Below are positions 1 to 22,800 of a stretch of DNA of 64,000 nucleotides, one piece after another. Both the position numbers and the translations under genes were made by a program. The DNA is from Alentia gelatinosa. Its lineage: Eukaryota; Annelida; Polychaeta; Phyllodocida; Polynoidae. Each line of letters begins with the position of its first letter. Positions within the stretch are counted from its first letter, which is position 1. The stretch covers positions 5,255,122-5,319,121 of the forward strand of contig OX465580.1 in NCBI GenBank assembly GCA_950022655.1, written 5' to 3'. The notes beneath the pieces were generated by a model. The model made no database searches, was not told the origin of the DNA, and saw nothing but the letters and a program-made list of their open reading frames with translations.

Positions 1-404
1 ACAATTTTATACTGGAGTTTTGAAAAATCGTTTCAAGGTCATTGAATTGTTAAGGGAATTAAACAGACATTGATTCGGGAAAAATGGAGCTATACAAGAA
101 GAAATATCAACTCTAATACCTTGAATATCTGTGTGTATTAAAAAATACACCATGCTATGTTGTATAGTATTGGCAATCCCCATCAAGCATAAACAAGTTT
201 CAAACATAGGGAGCTTTACTTTGATCTGCACCATCTTGGCTACAGAGGTTGCCAAGAAAGGTTAATTACAGTTTGTTTTAAAAGACCACTTCTGTCACTG
301 TCTGGTCAATGTCTCCTCTAGATAATATTTGCAATTTCTTTTTTAATTTTCAATTTATTGGACATGATTCAAATTGTTTACATTGTCAACAGTAAGCTTC
401 AGGT
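1..404. other. No gene seen (probable ASS1 intron)
   Basis: AT-rich sequence with no convincing exon on either strand. Because the first visible ASS1 exon begins at 1901 in the middle of the protein, this stretch is probably intronic. The short open frames show no domain. Confidence 0.5.
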
Positions 405-741
405 AGTTATATAGAACGTTCTGACCATGCTGTACAAGTCACAGAACGAGATGCTAATTTACCGTTTGTACGGACTGAGGCGTTTATGCCGAGTTCCGTA
501 CAAACCGTAAATTAGCATCGAGTTCTGTGACTTGTACAAGCATGGTTGGACGTTATATATTTACTATATACCCAAAATTAAAAAAAAAATCAATTTCATT
601 TTTCTTAACAACAAAAATCTTAATAAATGTGTATGGGTAGGTAGTCCGTATTTTGGTGTACGGACCGCTGGTCCGTACAGGTTTTTTACGTCATATGTCA
701 AAACGGTGCGTATATACAGTATATACGGCATGGGTATATAG
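405..741. repeat. Foldback (hairpin) element, copy A
   Basis: Two ~65-base arms at about 409-474 and 490-556 are near-perfect reverse complements around a short loop (bases 475-489). They are followed by ~180 bases containing two smaller palindromes, GTACGGACCGCTGGTCCGTAC and TATATACAGTATATA. The same unit recurs at 1071-1416. No coding capacity is supported; the short frames over it are by-products of the palindrome. Confidence 0.8.
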
Positions 742-952
742 TAAAATGTAAACTCAAATGAGAACATGTTGAACTACAATGATGTAGAGTACTAAGAAGG
801 AAATTGATGAGTGTTTGGTCTGTGTCCTCGTTCGCCATCGAGTTTGGAGTGCTCAGTAATATGAACGAGGGGATAGCCGAGTGAATATTGTGAAGCACTC
901 CAAACGAGATGGTGAACAGGGACTCAGACCAAGCACGAAAATGTTTCTGATT

Positions 953-1076
953 TTATCTTAGCCTGGAAAAATTCATCTGTTCATCACCCGTTGAGAACGA
1001 GTTACCGTTCTCGCAAGCCTGTTGAGAACGAGTTTGTAGTGCTAAGCCTATGGACGTTTATACCAGGCTAAGATAA
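953..1076. repeat. Small MITE-like element with inverted ends
   Basis: The left end TTATCTTAGCCTGG (953-966) is matched by its reverse complement at 1063-1076. The 124-base interior contains three GAGAACGAG-like motifs. It sits exactly between the two foldback copies. No target-site duplication is clear. Confidence 0.55.
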
Positions 1077-1416
1077 TTATATAGAACGTCCTGACCATGC
1101 TGTACAATTCACAGAATGAGATGGTAATTTACGGTTTGTACGGACCGAGGCATTTATGCCGAGTTCCGTACAAACGGTAAATTATCATCGAGTTCTGTGA
1201 ATTGTACAAGCATGGTTGGACATTATATATTTACTATATACCCGAAATTTAAAAAAAAAATCAATTTCATTTGACTTAATAAACAATTTTTTAATAAATG
1301 TGTATGGCAAGGTGGTCCGTATTTTAGTGTACGGACCGGCGGTCCGTACAGTATTTTTACGTCATATGCCGAAACGGTGCGTATATACAGTATATACGGC
1401 ATTGGTATATAGTAAA
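1071..1416. repeat. Foldback (hairpin) element, copy B
   Basis: Second copy of the element at 405-741, same orientation, about 90% identical by eye. Arms lie at about 1078-1142 and 1155-1219. The two copies flank a small MITE, so the block looks like a local duplication or two nearby insertions. Confidence 0.8.
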
Positions 1417-1900
1417 GATATAGACACAACATTTACTGTATTTATACAATGACATGAATATGTGATGGAGTTTGATGATGTTTTGGACTGGCTATTAAGT
1501 GAATGAGTCTGTACACAGAGATGTCAGTTTTCCACTTTTCCGTGGAAATCCACTTTTCCATATTCAGTGTATGTAATTTCTTTCCTTACGTCAAACAAAT
1601 ATGATATTGATTTAGCCTCAGTATTAAAACACCAATAAAACAGTGGTTTGAAACTCCCAACAGACCCTCAGCCCCATGCCGTGACAGACAGGGACATTTT
1701 ATCCATGTTTTCTCAGTCTCTCTGTGGCAGAAAAATCCACATGAAAAATATTTCCACTTTTTTCCCTGACCCCAACTGACGTCCCTGTGTGCACAATAAG
1801 GTCTATCATATTAATAATCATGATGTAACTGTCCATTAGCAATAACTTGTTGCATCCTTGAGATGTTGTCATTTCATCGTTCGCTGTGTTTTTGTCGCAG

Positions 1901-13463
<11,563 letters not shown>

Positions 13464-13875
13464 GCAGACTAACCAGGAAGAATCTGCTTGGAGCTGGCGT
13501 CTTTCTGAGCTGTCACACCAGGAAGAATCTGCTTGGAGCTGTCGTCTTTCTGAGCTGACAGACCAGGAAGAATCTGCTTGGAGCTGTCGTCTTTCTTAGC
13601 TGTCACACCAGGAAGAATCTGCTTGGAGCTGGCGTCTTTCTTAGCTGTCACACCAGGAAGAATCTGCTTGGAGCTGGCGTCTTTCTGAGCTGTCACACCA
13701 GGAAGAATCTGCTTGGAGCTGGTGTCTTTCTGAGCTGACACACCAGGAAGAATCTGCTTGGAGCTGTCGTCTTTCTGAGCTGACAGACCAGGAAGAATCT
13801 GCTTGGAGTTGTTGTCTTTCGGAGTTGACAGACCAGGACGAATGTGCTTGGAGTTGTCGTGGTCTGAACCAGTTG
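13464..13875. repeat. 45-bp minisatellite at start of ASS1 3' UTR
   Basis: Nine or so units with an exact 45-base period and core CCAGGAAGAATCTGCTTGGA, starting about ten bases after the ASS1 stop codon. The antisense strand is an uninterrupted frame of 15-residue repeats (KDASSKQILPGVTAQ-like), a consequence of the period being a multiple of three. It is probably transcribed as 3' UTR. Confidence 0.85.
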
Positions 13876-14079
13876 TAATCTTGTGCTTAATTTCTCAGAG
13901 ATGTTGTTTAGATGAAAATAGGAAATGTGTTTAGCTCCAGTGACGGTTTTGTCGCAGGCAGCGTCCCTAAAGAATCATGTAATATTGTGTTGCTTTATGC
14001 CAGGTTAATGTTACCCCTCATTTATAGGATAAAAATGATATTTGTTACTCTAATTTACCAAAAGAAATGTAGCAACAGA

Positions 14080-14085
14080 AATAAA
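14080..14085 (+). terminator. Candidate ASS1 polyadenylation signal AATAAA
   Basis: First canonical AATAAA after the stop codon on the + strand, about 620 bases downstream, followed by a T/GT-rich stretch (ATTATTTTTC, GTGTGTGTTTT). Position only; not confirmed by transcripts. Confidence 0.45.
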
Positions 14086-14334
14086 ATGTGTTCATTATTT
14101 TTCAATGTGTGTGTTTTAGTCTTAATCAACAGATGTCATGAGATATTTTTCGGGAGGTTGGATGATATAAGTGAAAAAAAAAACCACCATTTTGAAATAT
14201 ATGTATCCCCAGAATGGGAATATGAAGAGGTTCATGGCAAAAAAAACCAAACATTTAAGATAGGTGCAGGAATAGGAGGGAGTACAGGAGTAGAGATAAC
14301 AGACAGGAATCATTATTTGGGTTTTGGAGTCCTT

Positions 14335-14995
14335 CTCGTACTGTGGTGTACAGCCACCTTTCTCCTTTACTCCCAACAGGTCTGCTGGGGTGGACGGTAA
14401 TTAATAATCAGTTCGCCCTCTTGGTCGCCTCGCCTCCACATGGTGCAGACTGGATATGCTTGCATGCAAGCATAACAAAAGCGACTGGGGTGGGGAGTTA
14501 GCTCAGTTGTAAAGAGCACTGGACTTGTAATATCAAGGTTGTCAGACTTTGCTGATTGAGGTCCCACTGCAGCCACTTTTCTCCTTCGCCCCCAGCAGTG
14601 GTAGATTTACTGCTATATCAAAGGCCAATCCTTCTCATACCATGTATATGCGGTGTTGGAAGTAAAAGAACTCTCACTTCGGTAAATGTGTAGGGGTGAG
14701 GTTTCCACCTAAATTCATTTCATAGATTCAATCACCACCCTTGTGGTGTAAAAGAACCTTGAGAAAGTCTGGTGAGAACCTGCAATGGTTAACTGGACGA
14801 TAAATCAAACCAACCAACCAACCAACCCCCAGCAGTGGTAGACTTACTGCTATATCAAAGACCAGTCCTTCTCATACCATGTCTTTGTGGTGTGGTGTAC
14901 AACCACCTTTCTTCTTCACCCCCAGTAGTGGTAGACTTACTGCTATATCAAAGGCCAATCCTTCTCATACCATGTCTATGTGGTGTGGTGTAAAT
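14335..14995 (+). repeat. Cluster of SINE copies with 93-bp units
   Basis: Three pieces: a partial unit at 14335-14385; a full copy with degraded tRNA head (GTTAGCTCAGTTGTAA from 14497), one unit and tail to about 14815; and two further units at 14825-14995. Confidence 0.75.
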
Positions 14996-15226
14996 AATGT
15001 AACAGGAATGTGCAGTGTTTTCCATAACACTGACAAGAGAGAACCTTTTGACTTCCTCAGGGAATGTAAGATTCTCGATAAGATATAATCAAGAATAGTA
15101 AGATGCCTGGATCCAGGCAGCAACCCTTGTTATTCCAATAGGATATGCATATTTTAGTTAAGTAAACCAGTAAGTAAAATTGGATCTCATACTACTCAAA
15201 CAACCAAACAATTTTAAAAAAATGAC

Positions 15227-15705
15227 TAGTGACTTCGTCGAATTCCCCACCCCCACCTGTCCTGTTCAGCGTTTATCTCAGCGCTAATATTTCATGTGAC
15301 ACAGATACACTGTAGCCCTCTAGCGGGTAAACGGGAAACCATTGTAAACTCGTGGTTATCATTTAGCATGACACAGGTGTTTGAGCTGATCATCAGCGAT
15401 CAGAACTCTATGGATTGAAACCAGCAAAAGTTGGGATCTCATTGGTTTCTCACGAGAAAAGTAGATAAGAAAACTACAGTACTAAACTTTGATTTCGGCA
15501 TGGCTCAAAATGAATCGTAAGAGGAAACGTATGTCTGTGTATAGAAATACAAAAAAGAGTAGCAGCTTACAGTTTAGAACTGCACAAGAATTTCACTCTC
15601 GTGGCTATTCAATCTCCATGCCTAGGTCTGGTTCACTATGTCTCTATGTGTGGGAGCAACTTCAAGCGGATTCGACAAAATTCTAATGTTTTATATGTGG
15701 TAGGT
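15227..15705 (+). repeat. Interspersed element with palindromic core (plus copy)
   Basis: Starts CTAGTGACTTCGTCG and ends near GTAGGTAATA. It contains the region GGTTTCTCACGAGAAAAG, the hairpin core and the block GGGAGCAACTTCAAGCGGA. It includes a 65-codon open frame shared with the copy at 19870, but no family is recognised. Confidence 0.7.
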
Positions 15706-17900
15706 AATAAGCTTTTGAGCTACTCTCCTGCTGCGTGGAGTCAGTGGTGCTCGGTAACTTTATGCACTTACTAACTAGAGGTACAACAACGATACAAAAA
15801 AACCTAATATTCATAAAATTACATCTTCTGTCTCAATGGTGTTGTGAATTACATATAACCGAGTGTCGAAAAATAATATGTGGCAGTGTACAGCAACCTT
15901 TCTCCTTCATTCCCAGCAGTGGTAGATTTGCTGCTATATCAAAGGCCGGACCTTCTCATACCATGTAGGGGTGAGATTTCTTAAAATTGATTGCTATATT
16001 AAAGGCTAAGAATCTCATTCTCCATGGACAGGTCTGGTTAAATCTATCCCTTTGTGGGTGAACTCCAAGCAGATCCTATCGAAATCTTGCCTTTTTATAA
16101 AGTGTGTTTCACCAAGTAGCTCTTGCAATGCTGAACCAGCCCCTCAGCCAGGCTTCTTCCTGGCACCTGGTCTCCGGCCGGTTGAAAATTAGTTTTTTTT
16201 ACCGCATTCTTCCACCAACCACCTGTCATGCTTCGTTAGTTTCCCATTCATCCGATAGGCGGTACCTTGAACACTCCTCCATACACTGCACAGCTCAGTC
16301 TGTGCGAAACCTGTGAATCAAGGGAAGCAGTGTGCCGACATGTTGGATTTGTATGGGAACAATGAGAGCTTGTCAACTTTCTGCTGAATACTGTGGTTAA
16401 AGGGATAATGAAGGTAAATAAAGATAAGGCTTGATGTTATGAATGTGTATAGCATGCTCTGGTGCTAGAAGTCTGCCCAAACTACCAAAACTGGTTTTCG
16501 CTCACGGGATCACATCGCAGGTGTTGACCGTTCCATGTTATGGCATCTCATGGTGGATGCCGGGAAAGCTCATGGATGCATCCAAGGTATCGCCCGGGGA
16601 TCAAACCTATGGGCTAGGTGCGCAGTGCCAGCCGGCAAAAACTGATAAATCAGTTTTTGTCAGCTGGATCCCATCCCGCTAGGCTGGCGCGAATATGTAG
16701 ACTGGGGACGCCAGGTTCAAAACCTGGCTGGTGGAACAGCATGGAATGACTATTTCAGCCGGCCAGTGGCCCGAAGCCTCAGCAAACTCAAGTAAACACT
16801 CAGCAACCTCGAGGCAATGTGCCAACAAACTCTAACAGGTGCTAATTTCACCTGGCAACCAAGAACCAGCACCTGCTGGAATCACTGGGAAACCGTTCCA
16901 CCAAACAGACCGATACCTCATCGAGGCCAGGTTTGCTGGCAAATGCTGTATGGTAGGTGTTGTGTTATCAAGTATTGAGTCTGAACACATGACTAGGCAA
17001 AACTGGAAGTGAGTTTTATTCTCCCCCACAATCTTTAGTAGTACTGGCAGTTAACACCAGATGGCAGTATATGTAATACACAATACAACAGTAGGTGTAC
17101 CCCATTTTTGCCTGATTGGTGGAACATGCCCTTAAATGGTAGGTAACAAGGCCAGTCACCGCCAGTGGGCGGTAAACAGCGAAGCCGAATTCATTTATTC
17201 CTTTTTAAAAGAGTTTTGCTCTTATTTTTTATTAATTGTAGAGTTCTGATATGAATACATGTGTCCATTCCAACACTGAACAGTTGTATATTCATGTGGC
17301 AACAAGTGACTTTCCAACTAAGAAATTTACAATTACCTCCCCAAAGAGATTTCTTAAAGACAAATGCTGGTAGGTATCGAAGTGCCCCTGTTTCTACTCA
17401 ATTAACACTGGTGCTGCCATCTGGTGTCACGAAAATATAGCAGTTTCCCATAGACATCAAAAGATAAGCACTTACCTTCATCAGATGGCCTTCCCATAGA
17501 GATTAACATGGTGACATGATATTTTTTTAGCATTTCTTATTTGTACATGTTCCCAACTATCATAATCCAGAATTATTTGAAGATAGCAATAGAACATCAG
17601 TGTCATTTAGCAACAAAGTCAAAATATTGCATTTTCCCATAGACACCAATAGTTAAGCACTTACATTTTCAGATGGCCCTCCCATGGAAGTTAGCATGGT
17701 GACATGCCATTTTTTTGCCAATTTCTAATTGCTGATATATGGAACTTATATTATTCTGAGTTAGTTGCAAAACTCAATAGAATTTAGAAGTCACTTAACT
17801 ACCAGCATTTGTCTTTAAAGCCAAGGCCATCTGGCAGCAGGATGGCACACTATTCATGCCATACCACCAACTCAGTGGAACACCCCTTTTAGTAAACTCC
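15706..17900. other. Intergenic region between ASS1 and BHMT-like 3' ends
   Basis: No exon recognised. Contents include a single SINE 93-bp unit (about 15880-15970), a perfect hairpin AAAAACTGATAAATCAGTTTTT at about 16638-16659, and two diverged ~105-base direct repeats at about 17432-17535 and 17631-17735 (shared GCACTTAC and AGATGGCC motifs). Confidence 0.45.
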
Positions 17901-18753
17901 TCTCTGCTACAAGTTAGTCTAGAAGACACTCTCAGCTACAAGTTAGTCTCGAAGACACTCTCAGCTACAAGTTAGTCACGAAGACACTCAGCTACATGTT
18001 AGTCTCGAAGATACTCTCAGCTACAAGTTAGTCTCGAAGATACTCTCTGCTACATGTTAGTCTCGAAGACACTCTCAGCTACAAGTTAGTCTCGAAGACA
18101 CTCTCTGCTACATGTTAGTCTCGAAGACACTCAGCTACAAGTTAGTCTCGAAGATACTCTCAGTTACAAGTTAGTCTCGAAGATACTCTCAGCTACAAGT
18201 TAGTCTCGAAGACACTCAGCTACAAGTTAGTCTCGAAGATACTCAGTTACAAGTTAGTCTCGAAGATACTCTCAGCTACAAGTTAGTCTCGAAGATACTC
18301 TCAGCTACAAGTTAGTCTCGAAGATACTCTCAGCTACAAGTTAGTCTCGAAGACACTCAGCTACAAGTTAGTCTCGAAGACACTCTCAGCTACAAGTTAG
18401 TCTCGAAGATACTCTCAGCTACAAGTTAGTCTCGAAGACACTCTCAGATACAAGTTAGTCTCGAAGACACTCTCAGCTACAAGTTAGTCTCGAAGACACT
18501 CTCAGCTACAAGTTAGTCTCGAAGACACTCTCAGCTACAAGTTAGTCTCGAAGACACTCTCAGCTACAAGTTAGTCTCGAAGACACTCTCAGATACAAGT
18601 TAGTCTCGAAGACACTCTCAGCTACAAGTTAGTCTCGAAGACACTCTCAGCTACAAGTTAGTCTCGAAGACACTCAGCTACAAGTTAGTCTCGAAGACAC
18701 TATCAGTTACAAGTTAGTCTCGAAGACACTCAGCTACATGTTAGTCTCGAAGA
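17901..18753. repeat. 27/29-bp minisatellite, about 30 units
   Basis: Core AAGTTAGTCTCGAAGA followed by CACTCTCAGCTAC (29) or CACTCAGCTAC (27). Length variants CTCTC/CTC and T/C changes alternate along the array. There is no variable spacer between units, so this is not a CRISPR-type array. Confidence 0.9.
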
Positions 18754-19751
18754 TTTAGGCATCTGGTAACAATTTGACAAGTTCTAGAAATACTGGTCCA
18801 TGTAGCTACTCAAGTGATTGGTTTGACATAGAAACACTCTTAGATTTAAATATTGAATCTTCAGTGATTATAATCAAATAAGAATCGCTTTTGTGTGTGT
18901 GTCGATAAATCAAATCATTCCAAATAAACCTTTACTGTTTTACCACAATTCGTCGTTGTTTTTTCAATATAATTATTGGCCAGAAAAGTAATAGTAAATG
19001 AATCATAGATCTTCCATGTCAATCGCTCTCACATATATATGCAGAGACCAGACATACAACTTGACACAAAGACATCATCAACCTAATAGGGAACCAAAGT
19101 GAACCCGCTGCAACCACGGATAGCCGGTCACAAAATACTATTTCCGGGTATAGGCGCTCAGTACTTAGACTATGTAGGTTCGAGATTATATGTCTCATTC
19201 TCCAATCTTTTAGATCCAAATTTTTAATAAACTTAACAACTGTCATCGTAGTTTTGAAACAAAGTTATTCAGAGACGATAGTTATAAACTTCACTTCAAA
19301 AGTAACAAACAATACCAAAAACATAAGTCTAGCCTCAAACCCCCATAGCTTTAGCACTAAGCCTCGTTCTTACTGGCCACCGGAAACGGTGTTTTGTAGG
19401 TGGGTATCTGTGGTTTCAGCGGGTTCACTTTGCTCCCTATTGCGATGTTGTTATTCAGACTATTATCTCACCCCCATATTTCTGTCCATAGAATTAACAT
19501 TAGGAACCCATACTACGCGTCCGTGAAAGTAGTGTACCAGTGATTTGTTTTATCAATTAATAACGTTATACAGAGTGAGATAATATCAGGAACCCACTCA
19601 ATGAAAATAACTAGGTCTGCACTCAAACTCGGTTATTTTCATCTCGTGAGTTTCCTTCTAAATATTTTCGATGATTTATATTTCTTTGCGGTTATCGGCA
19701 TGATACAAGTGGAACTGGCTTGTTTTTTTTTGTTTTTTCTTTTTTTCTGAC

Positions 19752-19848
19752 TCAGTTGGTCTTGTACTGGCCGTCGAAACTGGACTGGATGGACTTGTGT
19801 CGTTCATCCTTCATGCGGGAGTAATGCTTGGACATGTCCGGACTGTAC
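19752..19848 (-). CDS. BHMT: BHMT-like exon 8 (terminal)
   Basis: Acceptor GGGGTTGCAG. It encodes [19 protein letters not shown] and onward, ending QYKTN and stop TGA at 19752-19754. The YSPDMSKHY motif following the exon 7 end TPPASR is a recurrent ending in this subgroup. It lies 7.5 kb from exon 7, beyond the satellite. Confidence 0.9.
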
Positions 19849-22800
19849 CTGCAACCCCCAAAACACAGAAATTATATACTACCAGCGAAAGTTGAGATCT
19901 CATTGGTTTCTCACGAGAAAAGTAGATCAGAAAACTACAATACGAAACTTTGATTTCGGCATGGCTTGAAATGAATCATAAGAGAAAAAGTTTGTCTGGG
20001 TATAGAAATACAAAAAAGAGTAGCAGGTTACAGTTTAGTACTGCACGAGAATCTCACTCTCGTGGGCTCTCAGTCTCCAAACATAGGTCTTGTTCACTAT
20101 GTCTCTATGTGCGGGAGCAACTTCAAGCGGATTCGACGAAATTCTACCGTTTTAGATATAGTAGGTAATAATTCAATTCTCCACATTCCCATGCAAATAA
20201 GTCTCCATTTTCAGTACATGTAATGCGCATGGTCTCCGGCTTAAGACTGGTCACATAGACTTCCAGCGTCATGCAAAAAACAGCTCGGTGGCCAAGTGGT
20301 AGGGGTGTCCGCCTCGAGCATGGGAGGTCGTGGGTTCAAACCCCGGTCGGGTCATACCAAAGACTTACACAAAAATGGTACCCACTGCCCGTTCGGTTTA
20401 ACACCCGCCATTAGAATGAGGAGTAGGGGCAAGGGCCCGAGTGGAAGAACGGCTCTATAGCCGAATTCGGCGATTGTGAACACACAATATTCCCTAATGA
20501 AAATTGCAACAAAAAAAACCAAAAAAATCCCTTCACTATTTGTGTGCTATACACTGTGATAGTGAGAACAGAGCAGGGTGCCAGTGTTACAGTGTCTTAG
20601 AGGCATGCCCTTCTGACCATGACTAATCACCCAAGACTGAAATACCTCAAGACCCACTGGTGCTAGATATGTTTGGATCCAAGACTCAGGTCAGTTACAG
20701 AAATGGCAAGTTGACTGGGTGCAAACGAGTTACAGAAAACTATCCTTAGACTTAATCTAACCCAAACCTTTTAATTGTTATCTAATTATGATTGCACGAT
20801 CATTCATCTATGACGAACATACCATTTGCTTTTTTTTTGGTATTTGAGGCAGCGAATTCTACATGAAAAGAAAGTATTTCTTTCTACCCCAACTAACATC
20901 CTTTACAAATGAACACAAATAATTTCACACAAATTTATTTTGTCATGAAATTCTAGATCGGCACCGAGAAGTGTTCGCTTACGTGGGGTGTCCACTAACA
21001 CACGGTTAAAATGAACATCTAATACAGTGAACCATTCTCAGTAATAGTGTCTGTTAACGCAGGGTGACTGCTTACCCAGGCTGTCTGTTAGGCAGGGTTC
21101 TACTGTAATTTAAAAAAACAAAATGTGTAGGGGTGAGATTTCTACCTGAATTCATCTCATAGATTCGATCACCGCATCTGTGGTGTAAAAGCATTGAGAT
21201 AAAGCTGAACCTTGAGAAAGTCTGGAAAGGACCTGTAATGGTTGACGTAGACTTGGTCAATCTTTGATTATGAACATTCATTAAATGACTAATCGCATGA
21301 ATAAAGTTCATTTTAGCATGTAGCCTTCTCTGACTGGCCTATGAATCAAAGACTTGTCCAGTAGGAACAGAACCTCCTGTATATGGCCCCCAGTCGCTCC
21401 CTGTAACCCTACACCTACTCCTACCCCTCCCCCTCCCCTCCTCAAGTTCTCTGGCCGCATGTGTTGTCAAAGCAATAAATTTCACCTGCTCCTGACTGAT
21501 CGAAATGAGATCAAGGGGAGAGGGTATCAATCTCCCAGCAGATATCCTGACCAGTAGCCAGGAAGTCTGTATGGAGAGTGTATGGAATATTGGAGCTAAA
21601 CAGCGCCAGAAATCCAACACCATTACCGATTGTACCAGTCCCTGTATCCCAGCGAGGAGGGTAGCCATAGGGTGCAGGGACTGGAGCTAGTCCCTGTATC
21701 CTAGTGAGGAGGGTAGCCATAGGATGCAGGGACTAGAGCCAGTATCCCTGTATCCCAGCGAGGAGGGTAGACATAGGATGCAGGGACTGGAGCCAGTCCT
21801 GTATCCCAGCGAGGAGGGTAGCCATAGGATGCAGGGACTGGAGCTAGTCCCTGTATCCTAGTGAGGAGGGTAGCCATAGGATGCAGGGACTGGAGCCAGT
21901 ATCCCTGTATCCCAGCGAGGAGGGTAGCCATAGGATACAGGGACTGGAGCCAGTCCCGTATCCCAGCGAGGAGGGTAGCAATAGGATGCAGGGACTGGAG
22001 CCAGCATCCCTGTATCCCAGCGAGGAGGGTAGCCATAGGATGCAGGGACTGGAGCCAGTATCCCCGTATCCCAGCGAGGAGGGTAGCCATAGGATGCAGG
22101 GACTGGAGCCAGTCCTGTATCCCAGCGAGGAGGGTAGCCATAGGATGCAGGGACTGGAGCCAGTCCTGTATCCCAGTGAGGAGGGTAGCCATAGGATGCA
22201 GGGACTGGAGCCAGTCCCGTATCCCAGCGAGGAGGGTAGCCATAGGACGCAGGGACTGGAGCCAGTATCTCTGTATCCCAACGAGGAGGGTAGCCATAGG
22301 ATGCAGGGACTGGAGCCAGTATCTCTGTATCCCAACGAGGAGGGTAGACATAGGATGCAGGGACTGGAGCCAGTCCCGTATCCCAGCGAGGAGGGTAGCC
22401 ATAGGATGCAGGGACTGGAGCCAGTATCTCTGTATCCCAGCGAGGAGGGTAGCCATAGGATACAGGGACCGGAGCCAGTCCTGTATCCCAGCGAGGAGGG
22501 TAGCCATAGGATACAGGGACTGGAGCCAGTATCTCTGTATCCCAGCGAGGAGGGTAGCCATAGGATACAGGGACTGGAGCCAGTATCTCTGTATCCCAGT
22601 GAGGAGGGTAGCCATAGGATACAGGGACTGGAGCCAGTCCTGTATCCCAGCGAGGAGGGTAGCCATAGGATACAGGGACTGGAGCCAGTATCTCTGTATC
22701 CCATCGAGGAGGGTAGCCATAGGATACAGGGACTGGAGCCAGTCCCGTATCCCAGCGAGGAGGGTAGACATAGGATAAAGGGACTGGAGCCAGTCCCGTA

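Noticed and set aside
1216..1452. Short frames over the 405-741 and 1071-1416 repeats
   Set aside because: They overlap palindromes and occur on both strands in parallel; no coding pattern.
13469..13741. 90-codon minus frame of 15-residue repeats
   Set aside because: Antisense of a 45-bp minisatellite in the ASS1 3' UTR; no independent gene evidence.
17901..18753. Regular short repeats resembling a CRISPR array
   Set aside because: Units are contiguous 27/29-mers without unique spacers, in a eukaryotic context with no cas genes.
20281..20352. tRNA-Ser gene
   Set aside because: No variable arm, and it is followed by a SINE body and A-rich tail.
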